A stretch of 64,000 nucleotides of DNA from Caproicibacter sp046707225 (GCF_046707225.1 NZ_JBJKOP010000051.1:62001-126000), one strand, 5' to 3'. Positions 33,092 to 41,731 are shown, counted from the stretch's first letter. The notes: generated by a model from the sequence alone, not told the origin. Made by a program: numbers and translations.

Positions 33092-33149
33092 ACAAAAAAT
33101 GCGTCTTAATCGGGCTTTAACAGCCGTTTTAAGGCGCATTTTCTTGCTT
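33092..33149 (+). repeat. Dispersed structured repeat, copy 1
   Basis: A 58-base element folding into a long hairpin (outer arm AAAATGCGTCTTAA with TTAAGGCGCATTTT, inner GGCT/AGCC stem). It occurs again in opposite orientation at 50581-50638 with only five differences. It may also serve as the terminator of the exporter operon, since the 3' arm ends in CATTTTCTTGCTT. Confidence 0.8.
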
Positions 33150-33362
33150 CTCAGGTGGTTTTGTCCCCTGTAAAAATCAGCGATCTTGTACGGGCGGAAC
33201 AACCGGCATGACGGAGCATGCTGTGAATTGTTTTGTACTGCCAGCTCTATTGCAGTTCCACAGGGCGGGAAAAACGGTAATGCTGGTTCCCCATGATCTC
33301 GGAATTCGGCCGGAACCGGGAACAAAATGAAAAAGCCGCCCTCCACAGCGGAAGTTTTACAG

Positions 33363-33392
33363 CAAAAAAAGCCCAGCTTTCGCTGGACTTTT
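33363..33392 (-). terminator. Intrinsic terminator of the gamma-glutamyltransferase operon
   Basis: Minus strand: GTCCAGC-GAAA-GCTGGGC followed by seven T. GNRA-type tetraloop and T-run are typical. Confidence 0.8.
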
Positions 33393-33453
33393 CGACAGCC
33401 TAAAGCGGTGCGGAATTATATCTTGCACTGCTTTTTCGCCGGTTTAGGGAATA

Positions 33454-35058
33454 TCACCACGCGGCGACTTGACCGTCCGCACGTGATTCGCTTCCGCCCG
33501 TCAAGACTCCGTCCTGATCTCTCCAGATAATCTGCCCCCTGCCGAATTCGGTCGGTTCCGCCGCAATGCTGACCTCATGTCCGCGCTCCGAAAGTTCCTG
33601 GACCAGATGATCGGGAAAGCCGCGCTCCACCTCAACTTTTTTTCCGCCGAGCCACCGCCAGCGCGGAGCGTCCAGGCTCTGCTGTGCGTTCAGCCCGAAA
33701 TCCACCGTGTTCGTCACAACCTGCAAATGCCCCTGCGGCTGCATAAACCCGCCCATCACCCCGAACGGCCCGACCGGAACTCCGTTTTTTGTAAGAAACG
33801 CGGGAATAATCGTATGGTAGGAGCGCTTCTCCGGGCCAATGAAGTTTCCCGATTCCGGATTCATGGAGAAATTCATGCCGCGGTTTTGAAGCGAGATCCC
33901 CGTTCCCGGCACCACCAGGCCGGAGCCGAAGGCGCAGTAACTGCTTTGAATGTAGGAAACCATATTCCCTTCGCCGTCCGCCGTGCAAAGGTACACCGTG
34001 CCTCCCTTTTCAGGCTGTCCCGCCTTGGGAAGAATCGCCCGGTCGCCGATCAGCCCGCGCCGCTCTTCCGCATACAATTCACTCAGTAAAACCTCGGGGG
34101 ATACTTTCATTGTCGCCGGGTCGCTCACAAATTCTCTGCCGTCTTCATAGGCCAGCTTCAACGATTCGATCATGCGATGAATGCAAAGCGCGCTGTCCCT
34201 GCTCTCCATCGGAAATCCTTTCAAAAGATTGAGCGCCATCAGCGCGACAATCCCGTGCCCGTTCGGTGGAATCTCCGAGACCTCATACCCGCGGTAACGA
34301 ACGCTGATGGGGTCCACCCAGTCCGACGAATGCTGCTCCAGATCGCTTTTTCGCAGCAGTCCGCCTGTTTTCTGTGAAAAACGGTCGATTTTCTCCGCCA
34401 GCCGTCCGTGGTAAAAGCTGCCGCATCCGGTTTCGGCCAGTTCCCGCAAAGTCGCCGCCAGTTCGGGCAAACGGAACCGTTCCCCCGCCCGCGGCGCCCT
34501 TCCTTCCGGGAAAAAAGCCAGATGAAGCGGGGCATATTCCGTCCTTTTTAATGCTTCGAGGGATCCCCGCTCGAACCGCTTCCAGTTGAACGCGGTCACA
34601 GGCGCGACCGGAAAACCTTCTTCGGCATAACAGGCTGCGGGTTCCAGCGTCTGCGCCAGAGGAAGCTTCCCAAAGGTGCCGGAAAGCTTTGCCCAGGCGG
34701 CCGGAACGCCCGGAACGGTCACAGGCAGCCACCCAAAGCGCGGAACCTCTTCACAGCCTCTCTCCCGGACGGCCTCGGCATTCAGCAAAGCCGGCGACCG
34801 GCCGCTGGAGTTCAGGCCGTGCAGCCGGCCTTTCGTCCAGACCAGCGCAAACGCGTCGCCGCCGATCCCGTTGGACATCGGTTCCGTAACGGTAAGAACC
34901 GCGGCGGCTGCGACTGCCACGTCAACGGCGTTCCCTCCTTTTTTAAGGATATCCAGCCCGGCCTGCGCGGCTAGAGGCTGAGAAGTAGCGACCATCCCTT
35001 TCGTCCCGAAGACCACTTTGCGGGTCGAAGAATACCGGTATAATTCGTTTCGATCCAA
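33454..35058 (-). CDS. Gamma-glutamyltransferase family hydrolase
   Basis: The 534-residue protein is an Ntn hydrolase of the gamma-glutamyltranspeptidase family: GMVATSQPLAAQAGLDIL and GNAVDVAVAAAAVLTVTEP near the N-terminus, GIGGDAFALVW, and the autoprocessing threonine in EKGGTVYLCTADGEGNMVSY (around residue 355), which becomes the nucleophile of the small subunit. MGGFMQPQGHLQVV is also conserved. No signal peptide is evident, so it resembles the cytoplasmic YwrD-like branch rather than secreted Ggt. It would hydrolyse gamma-glutamyl compounds such as glutathione. Co-transcribed with the NIF3-like gene 24 bases upstream. Confidence 0.88.
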   Translation of the reverse strand: MDRNELYRYSSTRKVVFGTKGMVATSQPLAAQAGLDILKKGGNAVDVAVAAAAVLTVTEPMSNGIGGDAFALVWTKGRLHGLNSSGRSPALLNAEAVRERGCEEVPRFGWLPVTVPGVPAAWAKLSGTFGKLPLAQTLEPAACYAEEGFPVAPVTAFNWKRFERGSLEALKRTEYAPLHLAFFPEGRAPRAGERFRLPELAATLRELAETGCGSFYHGRLAEKIDRFSQKTGGLLRKSDLEQHSSDWVDPISVRYRGYEVSEIPPNGHGIVALMALNLLKGFPMESRDSALCIHRMIESLKLAYEDGREFVSDPATMKVSPEVLLSELYAEERRGLIGDRAILPKAGQPEKGGTVYLCTADGEGNMVSYIQSSYCAFGSGLVVPGTGISLQNRGMNFSMNPESGNFIGPEKRSYHTIIPAFLTKNGVPVGPFGVMGGFMQPQGHLQVVTNTVDFGLNAQQSLDAPRWRWLGGKKVEVERGFPDHLVQELSERGHEVSIAAEPTEFGRGQIIWRDQDGVLTGGSESRADGQVAAW

Positions 35059-35082
35059 CCTTATTTCCCCCCGATTTTTAAG

Positions 35083-35421
35083 TTATTCCTGCGAAAGTCC
35101 CGTGCGGTACAGCGGAATCACATTGATCACCGGCACCTCGTAGGGATGCGCCGCTTTCACGGCGCGGATGGTTTCGTCCACTTTTTCCTGTTTGCAGATG
35201 ACTTCCACCTTGTACTCTCTGCCGGTGCAAAGCCGGCCAACTTCTCCGCTGTAAGGGCGGCTTCCTTCCAGAGGTCGCCAGCAGCCGGTTACTTCGCCGT
35301 AGGAAAGGCAGCTGTCATAATTTCCGATATGACCCGCGTCTGCTCTTTGCAGCGCCTGCCGGATTTCTTCCAGATGAGTGACCGGAACAAAAATTTCCAT
35401 TTTGCAGAATTCAAATTCCAA
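35083..35421 (-). CDS. NIF3/YqfO-insert-like small protein
   Basis: I place the start at TTG 35421 (LEFEFCKMEIFVPVTHLEEI), six bases after GAAGGGA; the longer frame from 35478 has no such signal. The 112-residue product matches the PII/CutA-like insert domain of YqfO/NIF3 proteins: GHIGNYDSCLSYGEVTGCWRP, an EVICKQEKVDETIRAVKAAHP segment and PYEVPVINVIPL. The family's function is not settled; some members are annotated as structural toxin or cation tolerance proteins without good support. Metal or nucleotide binding in a trimer is plausible. Upstream partner of the gamma-glutamyltransferase gene. Confidence 0.75.
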   Translation of the reverse strand: MEFEFCKMEIFVPVTHLEEIRQALQRADAGHIGNYDSCLSYGEVTGCWRPLEGSRPYSGEVGRLCTGREYKVEVICKQEKVDETIRAVKAAHPYEVPVINVIPLYRTGLSQE

Positions 35422-35618
35422 CGCCGTCCCTTCTTTCTTTGTTTTATTATAATCTTCAAACTTCAACCTGTAAATCAATATAATAACGATATTTATTATT
35501 ATTTTATAAAAATCATTCGTTTTTTCCTTAAAATTTCAGTGTTTCACCGGTGGATTTTACCATAAATTCAGGGTATGATGATAATAGAGAAAAGATCAAA
35601 AGAAATGAGGTGCTCCAT

Positions 35619-36218
35619 ATGACCGATACCTTTTTAAAAGTGCTGGAAAACCGTCGATCCGTTTATTCCATCGGCAAAGAACCCAGTGTTTCAGAGGAAG
35701 AGATTCTCTCCATCGTGCGCCGCGCAGTTATCGCGTCGCCAAGCGCATTCAACTCGCAAAGTTCCCGGGCAATCGTTCTGTTTGGAAAGGAACACGACAA
35801 GCTGTGGGATGACACCAAAGCCATTCTAAAAGGGATCGTCCCCGCAGAAAACTTCGCCAAAACGGAAGAAAAGATCGACTCATTCCGCGGCGGAACCGGA
35901 ACCGTCCTCTATTTTGAAGATCAGAACGTTGTCACCGGTCTGCAGGAACGCTTTCCTTTATATAAGGATAATTTTCCGGTCTGGTCCCTTCAGTCCTCCG
36001 GAATGCTTCAGCTGGCCGTCTGGAGCGCGTTGGAAGAAGCCGGGCTCGGCGCGAGCCTGCAGCACTACAACCCGCTGATTGATGAAAAAGTGAGGCAGCA
36101 CTGGGGCGCTCCGAAGAACTGGAAGCTGCTGGGTCAAATGCCGTTCGGCAGTGTGACGGGAAACCCTGGTCCAAAGGAAAATCTGCCCGTAGACGAACGA
36201 GTCAAAGTATTTCGGTAG
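35619..36218 (+). CDS. Nitroreductase-family flavoprotein
   Basis: Start at ATG 35619 (MTDTFLKVLENRRSVYSIG), with GAGGTG eight bases upstream; a longer frame adds an unlikely leader. The 199-residue protein has the FMN-binding RRSVYSI, SPSAFNSQSSRAIVLFG, and C-terminal GLGASLQHYNPLIDEKV typical of the small nitroreductases of the YdgI/HBN1 type. These reduce nitro compounds or act in oxidative stress using NAD(P)H. Lies 16 bases upstream of gpmA, probably in one transcript. Confidence 0.87.
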   Translation: MTDTFLKVLENRRSVYSIGKEPSVSEEEILSIVRRAVIASPSAFNSQSSRAIVLFGKEHDKLWDDTKAILKGIVPAENFAKTEEKIDSFRGGTGTVLYFEDQNVVTGLQERFPLYKDNFPVWSLQSSGMLQLAVWSALEEAGLGASLQHYNPLIDEKVRQHWGAPKNWKLLGQMPFGSVTGNPGPKENLPVDERVKVFR

Positions 36219-36234
36219 AAACGGAGGCCCGCAG

Positions 36235-36978
36235 ATGAAACTGGTCTTGGTTCGGCACGGAGAAAGCGAATGGAACAAAAAGAATCTGTTCACCGGCTGG
36301 ACGGATGTTGACCTGACCGACACCGGCAGGCAGGAAGCCGCGAATGCGGGCGAACTGCTCCGCCGGGAGGGTTTTGACTTCGACCTCTGCTATACTTCGT
36401 ATTTAAAAAGAGCCATCCACACCCTGAACCTCGCTTTAGAGCAGCTGGACCGGGAATGGCTGACGGTCATGAAAAGCTGGAAGCTGAACGAGCGGCATTA
36501 CGGTGCGCTTCAGGGGCTGAACAAAGCGGAAACCTCGCAGAAATACGGCGAAGAGCAGGTACGGGTGTGGCGGCGCTCCTTCGACGTCCGGCCGCCCCTC
36601 CTCAACGAGGACGACGACCGGAATCCCCGCCGTCTGGAGCAATACCGTGCCGCCCCGCCGCAGGAGCTGCCGCTCGGGGAAAGCCTGGAAGACACCATTG
36701 CGCGCGTCGTTCCGTATTTTGAAAAAACGATTCGCAAAGAAATGCAGAACGGAAAGCGCGTCCTGATTGCTGCCCACGGGAACTCCCTTCGCGCTCTGGT
36801 CTATCATTTCGAAAAGCTGTCAAAAGAGGAAATTACCAAAGTGAACATCCCAACCGGCGTTCCCTTGGTCTATACCTTTGACGAACACTGGAATGTAACG
36901 GAGAAGAAATACCTTGGCGACCCGAATTTGATCCGGGCAAAAATCGAGAGCGTTGCAAACCAGGGAAAGAAACAGTAA
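36235..36978 (+). CDS. gpmA: 2,3-bisphosphoglycerate-dependent phosphoglycerate mutase
   Basis: The 247-residue protein has the phosphohistidine motif LVLVRHGESEWNKKNLFTGW at the N-terminus, LTDTGRQEA, KSWKLNERHYGALQGLNK, and the second histidine in VLIAAHGNSLRALVYH. It interconverts 3- and 2-phosphoglycerate in glycolysis. Length and motifs match bacterial dPGM throughout. GGAGG precedes the ATG. Confidence 0.95.
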   Translation: MKLVLVRHGESEWNKKNLFTGWTDVDLTDTGRQEAANAGELLRREGFDFDLCYTSYLKRAIHTLNLALEQLDREWLTVMKSWKLNERHYGALQGLNKAETSQKYGEEQVRVWRRSFDVRPPLLNEDDDRNPRRLEQYRAAPPQELPLGESLEDTIARVVPYFEKTIRKEMQNGKRVLIAAHGNSLRALVYHFEKLSKEEITKVNIPTGVPLVYTFDEHWNVTEKKYLGDPNLIRAKIESVANQGKKQ

Positions 36979-36990
36979 ACTCTGATAGAA

Positions 36991-37022
36991 ACCTCCCCGC
37001 GGCACATACTAAGCGGGGAGGT
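36991..37022 (+). promoter_or_regulatory. Hairpin sequestering the Shine-Dalgarno of the next gene
   Basis: ACCTCCCCGC (36991-37000) is the exact complement of GCGGGGAGGT (37013-37022), with a 12-base loop. The 3' arm is the ribosome binding site of the small gene at 37021, so translation would be blocked while the 10-bp stem is formed. Confidence 0.65.
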
Positions 37023-37269
37023 GATTCTTATCTCAAAAGCGAGCGTTTATTTCAGCCTGAAGCATCCGGAAGATCAGAGAGACTGTGAAGAAATCAAGCG
37101 CAGTCTCGATTCGATTCCCGGAGTGATCTCCGTGAGCATCAGCAGAGACCGCGACAGGGTCGCCGTCGATTACGATACGACCGGCACCGGACCGGACCGC
37201 CTTCGCAGCAAGCTGGGCGAATGCGGATGTTCCATTGAAGCGGAGCACTGGCAGGAACACAAAATGTAA
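37021..37269 (+). CDS. Small HMA-like protein without CXXC motif
   Basis: The 82-residue product (SKASVYFSLKHPEDQRDCEE through LRSKLGECGCSIEAEHW) has the beta-alpha-beta spacing of heavy-metal-associated domains (GVISVSISRDRDRVAVDYD, then a helix), but lacks the N-terminal CXXC metal site; a CGC occurs near the C-terminus instead. Metal binding is therefore doubtful. The GTG at 37021 overlaps the Shine-Dalgarno itself (GGGGAGGTGAT), so the real start may be a non-standard ATT or ATC a few bases on. It follows gpmA by 42 bases. Confidence 0.6.
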   Translation: MILISKASVYFSLKHPEDQRDCEEIKRSLDSIPGVISVSISRDRDRVAVDYDTTGTGPDRLRSKLGECGCSIEAEHWQEHKM

Positions 37270-37308
37270 AAAAGCCGCGCGGATAAATTGCAGCCGCGCG
37301 GCTTTTCT
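37269..37308. terminator. Bidirectional terminator
   Basis: GCCGCGCGG and its complement around an 11-base loop, flanked by A-run on the left and TTTT on the right; separates the plus-strand gpmA group from the convergent helicase gene. Confidence 0.85.
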
Positions 37309-37322
37309 TGATTTTTACAGCT

Positions 37323-39002
37323 CTATTTTTTTCCTGCGGTTCTGCGGCCCCGGTAGGGCGCTCCCCCTTTGCCTTGCCCTCGCCAGCTCTTTTTTGGGGT
37401 TCCCTGCCGGCGCTCCTGCTGCCCGGTCTTTCCGGAAACGGTAAAATGAACCGTGCGCTGGCGGAACTTCCACGCGGACATTTTTCGGGCAACCAAAGCG
37501 GCGTCTTTCTCGGAAAGCTCAATCGTGGCATATTCCCGGTAAATATTGATTTTTCCGATCGCGCCGACCGGGAGCCCCGTGGCGGCGGCGATTTCCGCAA
37601 TCAGAATTTCGGGCCTGATTTTGTCGTTGGTTCCGATGTCCGCATGAACCCGCATCGTCCCGGTTTTCTCCGGTTCCGGCTGCATCCGGCGGATATTGCG
37701 GACGGAATCAAGCCTGCGGTTTTTTCCGGCGGTCAGCGTGCACAGCGCGGCAGCCACCCGCAGCGGAGAATATCCCTGCTCTTCCAGCGATTTCAAGTAG
37801 GGAATCCACGTTTCGCCGCTGTTTTCATCCGCAAGCTCCTTTAAATTCCCCAGGAATTTCTTCAGACGCCGCTCATGGATTTCTTCAAGATCCGGAACCG
37901 CGGCCTCGCTGATTTTTGCATTCATAAACCGTTCCAGCGACCGCATCCGCTCCATCTGGCTCCTGTTCGCCGCGAGCGTGTGGGATGAACCCGTCCGGCC
38001 CGCACGCCCGGTCCGACCGATCCGGTGGATATAATACTCGTTTTCCTGCGGAATATCAAAATTGAAAACCGCGTCGATATCCTCAACGTCGATGCCGCGC
38101 GCCGCAACGTCGGTCGCAATCAGCAGGCTGCTGCGGCCGTGTTTAAAATCGTTCATAACCTGCGTGCGCTGGCTTTGCTTCATGTCGCCGTGCAGGGCTG
38201 CCGCCTGAAATCCGCTGTCGTTCAGGTCGGTGCAAAGCTCCTCTACCATTTTTTTCGTGTTGCAGAAAATCAGCGCGCGCTTCGGGCGGTGATATTCCAG
38301 AAGAAGCTTGAGCGCATTCACTTTGTCTTTCTGCGGCACACGGTAATAAAACTGCGAAATGCCGTCAACGGTCTTCTGGCCTCCGTCCACCGCTACCATG
38401 GCGGGGTCGGTCTGGAAATCCTTTGTGATCGCCATAATCGCCGGCGGAATCGTCGCGCTGAACAGCACGGTCTGCCTTTTTTCCGGCGCCTGCTTCAGGA
38501 TGGTCTGAATATCCTCCAAAAAGCCCATGTTCAGCATTTCGTCCGCTTCGTCGAGGACTACCGTCCGCAAATTATCGAGCGTCAGCGTTCTGCGGCGCAA
38601 ATGATCCATGACGCGCCCCGGCGTGCCGATGACGATCTGCGCGGTTTTGAGCTGATGGATCTGCCCCGGCATCGACTGCCCGCCGCATACCGTGGAGATT
38701 CCGATCCGGCTGAGATATTTTGAATATTTGTGTATTTCGTCGCTGATCTGCATGGCAAGTTCCCGCGTCGGGCTCAGAATCAGCGCCTGCCCTCTGGAAC
38801 CGTCACCGAGCGCCGTCATCTGGACGACCGGAATGCCGAACGCGGCGGTTTTTCCCGTTCCCGTGCTGGAACGCCCGATGAGATCCCTGCCCTCCAGAAT
38901 CAGGGGAATCGATCCCGACTGAATGTCTGTGGCGGAGGTATATCCCATTTCTTCCACCGCGCGTAAAATTTCCGGTAATAAGTTCAATTCTTTAAACTGC
39001 AT
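37323..39002 (-). CDS. DEAD-box ATP-dependent RNA helicase with DbpA-type RNA-binding domain
   Basis: The 559-residue protein has the Q motif (MQFKELNLLPEILRAVEEMG), Walker A RSSTGTGKTAAF, PTRELAMQ, DEAD in VVLDEADEML, SAT in VLFSATIPP, and HRIGRTGRAGRTG. After the helicase core (to about residue 370) comes a C-terminal RRM-like DbpA domain (DKIRPEILIAEIAAATGLPV, IGKINIYREYATIEL) and a basic Arg/Gly tail. Such proteins unwind structured rRNA or mRNA during ribosome assembly and cold adaptation. Transcribed from an extended -10 promoter just upstream. Confidence 0.93.
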   Translation of the reverse strand: MQFKELNLLPEILRAVEEMGYTSATDIQSGSIPLILEGRDLIGRSSTGTGKTAAFGIPVVQMTALGDGSRGQALILSPTRELAMQISDEIHKYSKYLSRIGISTVCGGQSMPGQIHQLKTAQIVIGTPGRVMDHLRRRTLTLDNLRTVVLDEADEMLNMGFLEDIQTILKQAPEKRQTVLFSATIPPAIMAITKDFQTDPAMVAVDGGQKTVDGISQFYYRVPQKDKVNALKLLLEYHRPKRALIFCNTKKMVEELCTDLNDSGFQAAALHGDMKQSQRTQVMNDFKHGRSSLLIATDVAARGIDVEDIDAVFNFDIPQENEYYIHRIGRTGRAGRTGSSHTLAANRSQMERMRSLERFMNAKISEAAVPDLEEIHERRLKKFLGNLKELADENSGETWIPYLKSLEEQGYSPLRVAAALCTLTAGKNRRLDSVRNIRRMQPEPEKTGTMRVHADIGTNDKIRPEILIAEIAAATGLPVGAIGKINIYREYATIELSEKDAALVARKMSAWKFRQRTVHFTVSGKTGQQERRQGTPKKSWRGQGKGGAPYRGRRTAGKK

Positions 39003-39041
39003 GTTGCTTCCTTAATCTCATATTATTTTTTATTTCCCTTT

Positions 39042-39050
39042 ATTATAGCA
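39042..39050 (-). promoter_or_regulatory. Extended -10 promoter of the helicase gene
   Basis: Minus strand TGCTATAAT is a perfect extended -10; no good -35 is present. Start near 39035 gives a leader of about 33 bases. Confidence 0.6.
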
Positions 39051-39148
39051 TAGATCGGAAAAGAATCCTATATGCACAGAGTCGGTCCGTTTTCGGTTTT
39101 CTTCACAGATTTTGTCACAAAAGCCCTCGTACCCCTGAAAATCCCGAC

Positions 39149-39177
39149 TTGAAAACCGTGCTGGAAAACGGTAAAAT
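39149..39177 (+). promoter_or_regulatory. Sigma-A promoter of the M24 peptidase gene
   Basis: TTGAAA (39149-39154), 17 bases, TAAAAT (39172-39177); start near 39184, 27 bases before the ATG. Confidence 0.75.
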
Positions 39178-39210
39178 AATTTTACACAAGCTGGAAGGAA
39201 GCAGAAAGCA

Positions 39211-40284
39211 ATGAACCGAAAACGACTGAAAAAAGTCATTGATCAGATGCAAAAAGAAGGATTGAGCCAGATTCTGGTAACGGCCACCCCGTCCGTTTAT
39301 TACCTGACCGGAATCTGGGTGGAACCGTTCGAGCGCATGTTTGCGCTGTACCTGCGAGACGACGGCACCGCAAAGCTGTTCGGAAACGAATTGTTCTGCC
39401 TGCGGCCCCAGGAAGGGCTGGAGCTGATTCTGCACAAGGACGGCGAAAATCCGGTGGCCGGCCTGTCCGCCGCATTGCGGCCCGGTAAAATCGGAATCGA
39501 CAAAACATGGAAAGCCGGATTTCTGATCGGCCTTCTGCAAAGCAGAAGCGATCTGACGCCCGTCGAAGGCTCCGCGCCGATCGACCTTGCCCGCATGCGA
39601 AAGGACGAGGAAGAAATCGAGGCGATGCGTCACGCATCCCGGGTCAACGACCGTGTCATGGCTGCGGCGGTCGGCATGGTGCGCGAAGGCGCCCGGGAAA
39701 ACGAAATTGCGCTCGCCGTTCAGAATCTGTACGCCCAAAACGGCGGCGACCACTCCCCCGAAATTGAAATTGCCTCGTTCGGCGCAAACGCGGCCGATCC
39801 GCATCACGAACCGTCCGACACCGTCTTAAAAGACGGCGACTGCGTTGTTCTCGACCTGTTCAACCCGATTCACCGCTACTGGTGCGACATGACGCGAACC
39901 GTCTTTTTCCGCAGCGCGGGAGCGCGGCAGCGGGAAGTTTACGACGCGGTGAAACGCGCGAATCTGGCGGCGGAAGCTTTCATCCGCCCCGGCGTGCCGA
40001 TGAGCGAAATCGACCGCGCGGCGCGGAGTGTGCTGGAACAGGCGGGATACGGGAAATACTTCACGCACCGGCTTGGCCACGGCTGCGGGCTCGACTGCCA
40101 CGAGTCACCGGACAACGGCCCCTCCTGCGGGGTGATCGCCCAGCCGGGCATGGTGTTTTCCGTCGAACCGGGCGCTTATCTTCCGGGCGAATTCGGCGTG
40201 CGAATCGAAGACCTTGTGCTTGTGACGGACTTCGGCTGCGAGGTATTGAACCGTTACACGAAGGATTTGACCGTGATTTCATAA
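39211..40284 (+). CDS. M24-family Xaa-Pro peptidase
   Basis: The 357-residue protein has an N-terminal creatinase-like domain (to about residue 125) and a C-terminal pita-bread domain with metal ligands in VVLDLFNPIHRYWCDMTRT, RLGHGCGLDCHESP, FSVEPGAYLPGEFGVRIED. This matches Xaa-Pro dipeptidase/aminopeptidase P (PepQ-type). It releases residues ahead of proline from peptides. GGAAGGAAG precedes the ATG. Single-gene transcript ending at the hairpin at 40313-40350. Confidence 0.92.
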   Translation: MNRKRLKKVIDQMQKEGLSQILVTATPSVYYLTGIWVEPFERMFALYLRDDGTAKLFGNELFCLRPQEGLELILHKDGENPVAGLSAALRPGKIGIDKTWKAGFLIGLLQSRSDLTPVEGSAPIDLARMRKDEEEIEAMRHASRVNDRVMAAAVGMVREGARENEIALAVQNLYAQNGGDHSPEIEIASFGANAADPHHEPSDTVLKDGDCVVLDLFNPIHRYWCDMTRTVFFRSAGARQREVYDAVKRANLAAEAFIRPGVPMSEIDRAARSVLEQAGYGKYFTHRLGHGCGLDCHESPDNGPSCGVIAQPGMVFSVEPGAYLPGEFGVRIEDLVLVTDFGCEVLNRYTKDLTVIS

Positions 40285-40312
40285 ACAATCAGTAATAACC
40301 AAGTATTAATAT

Positions 40313-40350
40313 ACAGGAAGTTTGAGCAAAAAGCAAACTTCCTGTCTTTT
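40313..40350 (+). terminator. Intrinsic terminator after the M24 peptidase gene
   Basis: ACAGGAAGTTTG and its exact complement around a 9-base loop, followed by CTTTTT. Confidence 0.9.
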
Positions 40351-40354
40351 TATG

Positions 40355-41602
40355 CTAGAAATCGCGCGTGAAAATATCGCTGTGTTCCAAAAGGCTCTCC
40401 ACCGTGTCGAATCCAAGCCGGTGCAGCAGTTCAATGACAAAAGGATTGTCGATCGGCGTCGGGTACGTCGCCTCGTCCCCGTAGCGATAAACGTTTCTGC
40501 GCCCCTCCTCCGCCGGAATCAGTGCCTTCGGCCCGCCGACGCATCCGCCGACACACCCCATGCCCTCGATGAAATTCGCCGTGACTTTTCCTTCCAGAAC
40601 GTCGCCGAGCATTTTTTTGCAGCCCGGCACTCCGTCCGCCTGCGCGGCGCGCACCGTGATTTTCCGGTCGGGGTTCAGCCGCTTCACGGTTTTCTGAACC
40701 GCCTCGCTCACGCCGCCCGTGCTCGCGTAAATCCTGCCCGCGCGAGAGGAATGGTCGCGCTCGTCCTCCGGCATTTCCGCGGGGTCGATTCCGGCAAAAT
40801 CGAAGATGTCCCGCATCTCCTGAAAAGTGAGAACATGGTCGGTCGAATCCGCCACATCCTTTTCGCGCGCCTCGGCCTTTTTGGCAAGGCACGGGCCGAT
40901 AAAGACGGTCAGCGCCTTCGGATACAGCGTTTTGATCGACCGGCCGCAGGCGACCATGGGGGAAACGGACCCGGGAACATGCGGAATCAGCTCGTGGTAG
41001 ACCCGGCGGATCATTGCAATCCACATGGGGCAGCAGCAGCTGGTCAGCTGATAATCCTCTTCGTTCAGAATATTGCGGTCGAATTCCAGCGCCTCCTTGA
41101 GCGTCAGGATATCCGCGAACAGCGCGACCTCCACCATCCCGGCAAAACCGATGCGCTTAAAGGCCGTGCGAAGCCTGCCCGGCGTGACCCTGCCGCTGAA
41201 TTGGTTGATAAACGCCGGGGCAATCATCGCGTAGACCGGCGCGCCGGAGTGATGAATTGCTTCCAGAGCGGGCAGAATATCGCGGCTTTCCGTCAGCTTA
41301 TGCGCCTTGCAGGCTTCCACGCAATCCTCACACCCGACGCAAAGCTCTTTGTTTACCGTCAGGTTTCCCTTCTCGTCCCGGTACAGCGCGTCGAACAGGC
41401 ATTTCCCCGCACAGGCCGCGCGGTCGTTTTCCGAGCAGGCGCAGTCCCCAATGCGGATGACCGGCGGATGACGCTCCGGATTCAGCAGACAGTCCAGCTG
41501 GTGCGGATCGTATTTTTCCCGCCGAACCTGCTCCAGCTCCTCCGGCAGCCTGTTCTGTACGGAAGCCCTGACCAGCCTTTCGTATAACTCGTTAAATGTC
41601 AT
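40355..41602 (-). CDS. Divergent [FeFe]-hydrogenase-like protein
   Basis: The 415-residue protein has a ferredoxin-type cluster motif (CVGCEDCVEACKAHKL, near residue 95) plus an irregular upstream cysteine set (CACSENDRAACAGKC), then the H-cluster domain. The three signatures are altered but recognisable: TSCCCPMW (L1), FIGPCLAKKAE (L2) and FIEGMGCVGGCVGGP (L3). They fit the divergent [FeFe]-hydrogenase groups, probably the CpII-like group B, rather than the main group A enzymes. No PAS, Trx or NADH-binding partners are adjacent. Whether it evolves, takes up or senses hydrogen cannot be told. Maturation genes hydEFG are not in the window. Confidence 0.85.
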   Translation of the reverse strand: MTFNELYERLVRASVQNRLPEELEQVRREKYDPHQLDCLLNPERHPPVIRIGDCACSENDRAACAGKCLFDALYRDEKGNLTVNKELCVGCEDCVEACKAHKLTESRDILPALEAIHHSGAPVYAMIAPAFINQFSGRVTPGRLRTAFKRIGFAGMVEVALFADILTLKEALEFDRNILNEEDYQLTSCCCPMWIAMIRRVYHELIPHVPGSVSPMVACGRSIKTLYPKALTVFIGPCLAKKAEAREKDVADSTDHVLTFQEMRDIFDFAGIDPAEMPEDERDHSSRAGRIYASTGGVSEAVQKTVKRLNPDRKITVRAAQADGVPGCKKMLGDVLEGKVTANFIEGMGCVGGCVGGPKALIPAEEGRRNVYRYGDEATYPTPIDNPFVIELLHRLGFDTVESLLEHSDIFTRDF

Positions 41603-41731
41603 CGGAATCTCCCTCTTTCTTTGCTTCCCTGATATAATTCCCTTTTTGTTCGCTTTTTAGCAGATATGCTGAAAATTCCTGCTTTGGCTCAGACGGATCA
41701 GGCCGGAAAAAGATTGTTACAATTTTGTTGA

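Larger units (their letters stand above)
33045..33453. other. Intergenic region between exporter and gamma-glutamyltransferase genes
   Basis: This 409-base region holds the structured repeat at 33092-33149 and the minus-strand terminator at 33363-33392. I see no gene: the open frames have no ribosome binding sites or recognisable features. Confidence 0.6.

Noticed and set aside
35550..35618. N-terminal extension of the nitroreductase
   Set aside because: The added residues lie upstream of a clear GAGGTG site and ATG 35619 and do not resemble the family.
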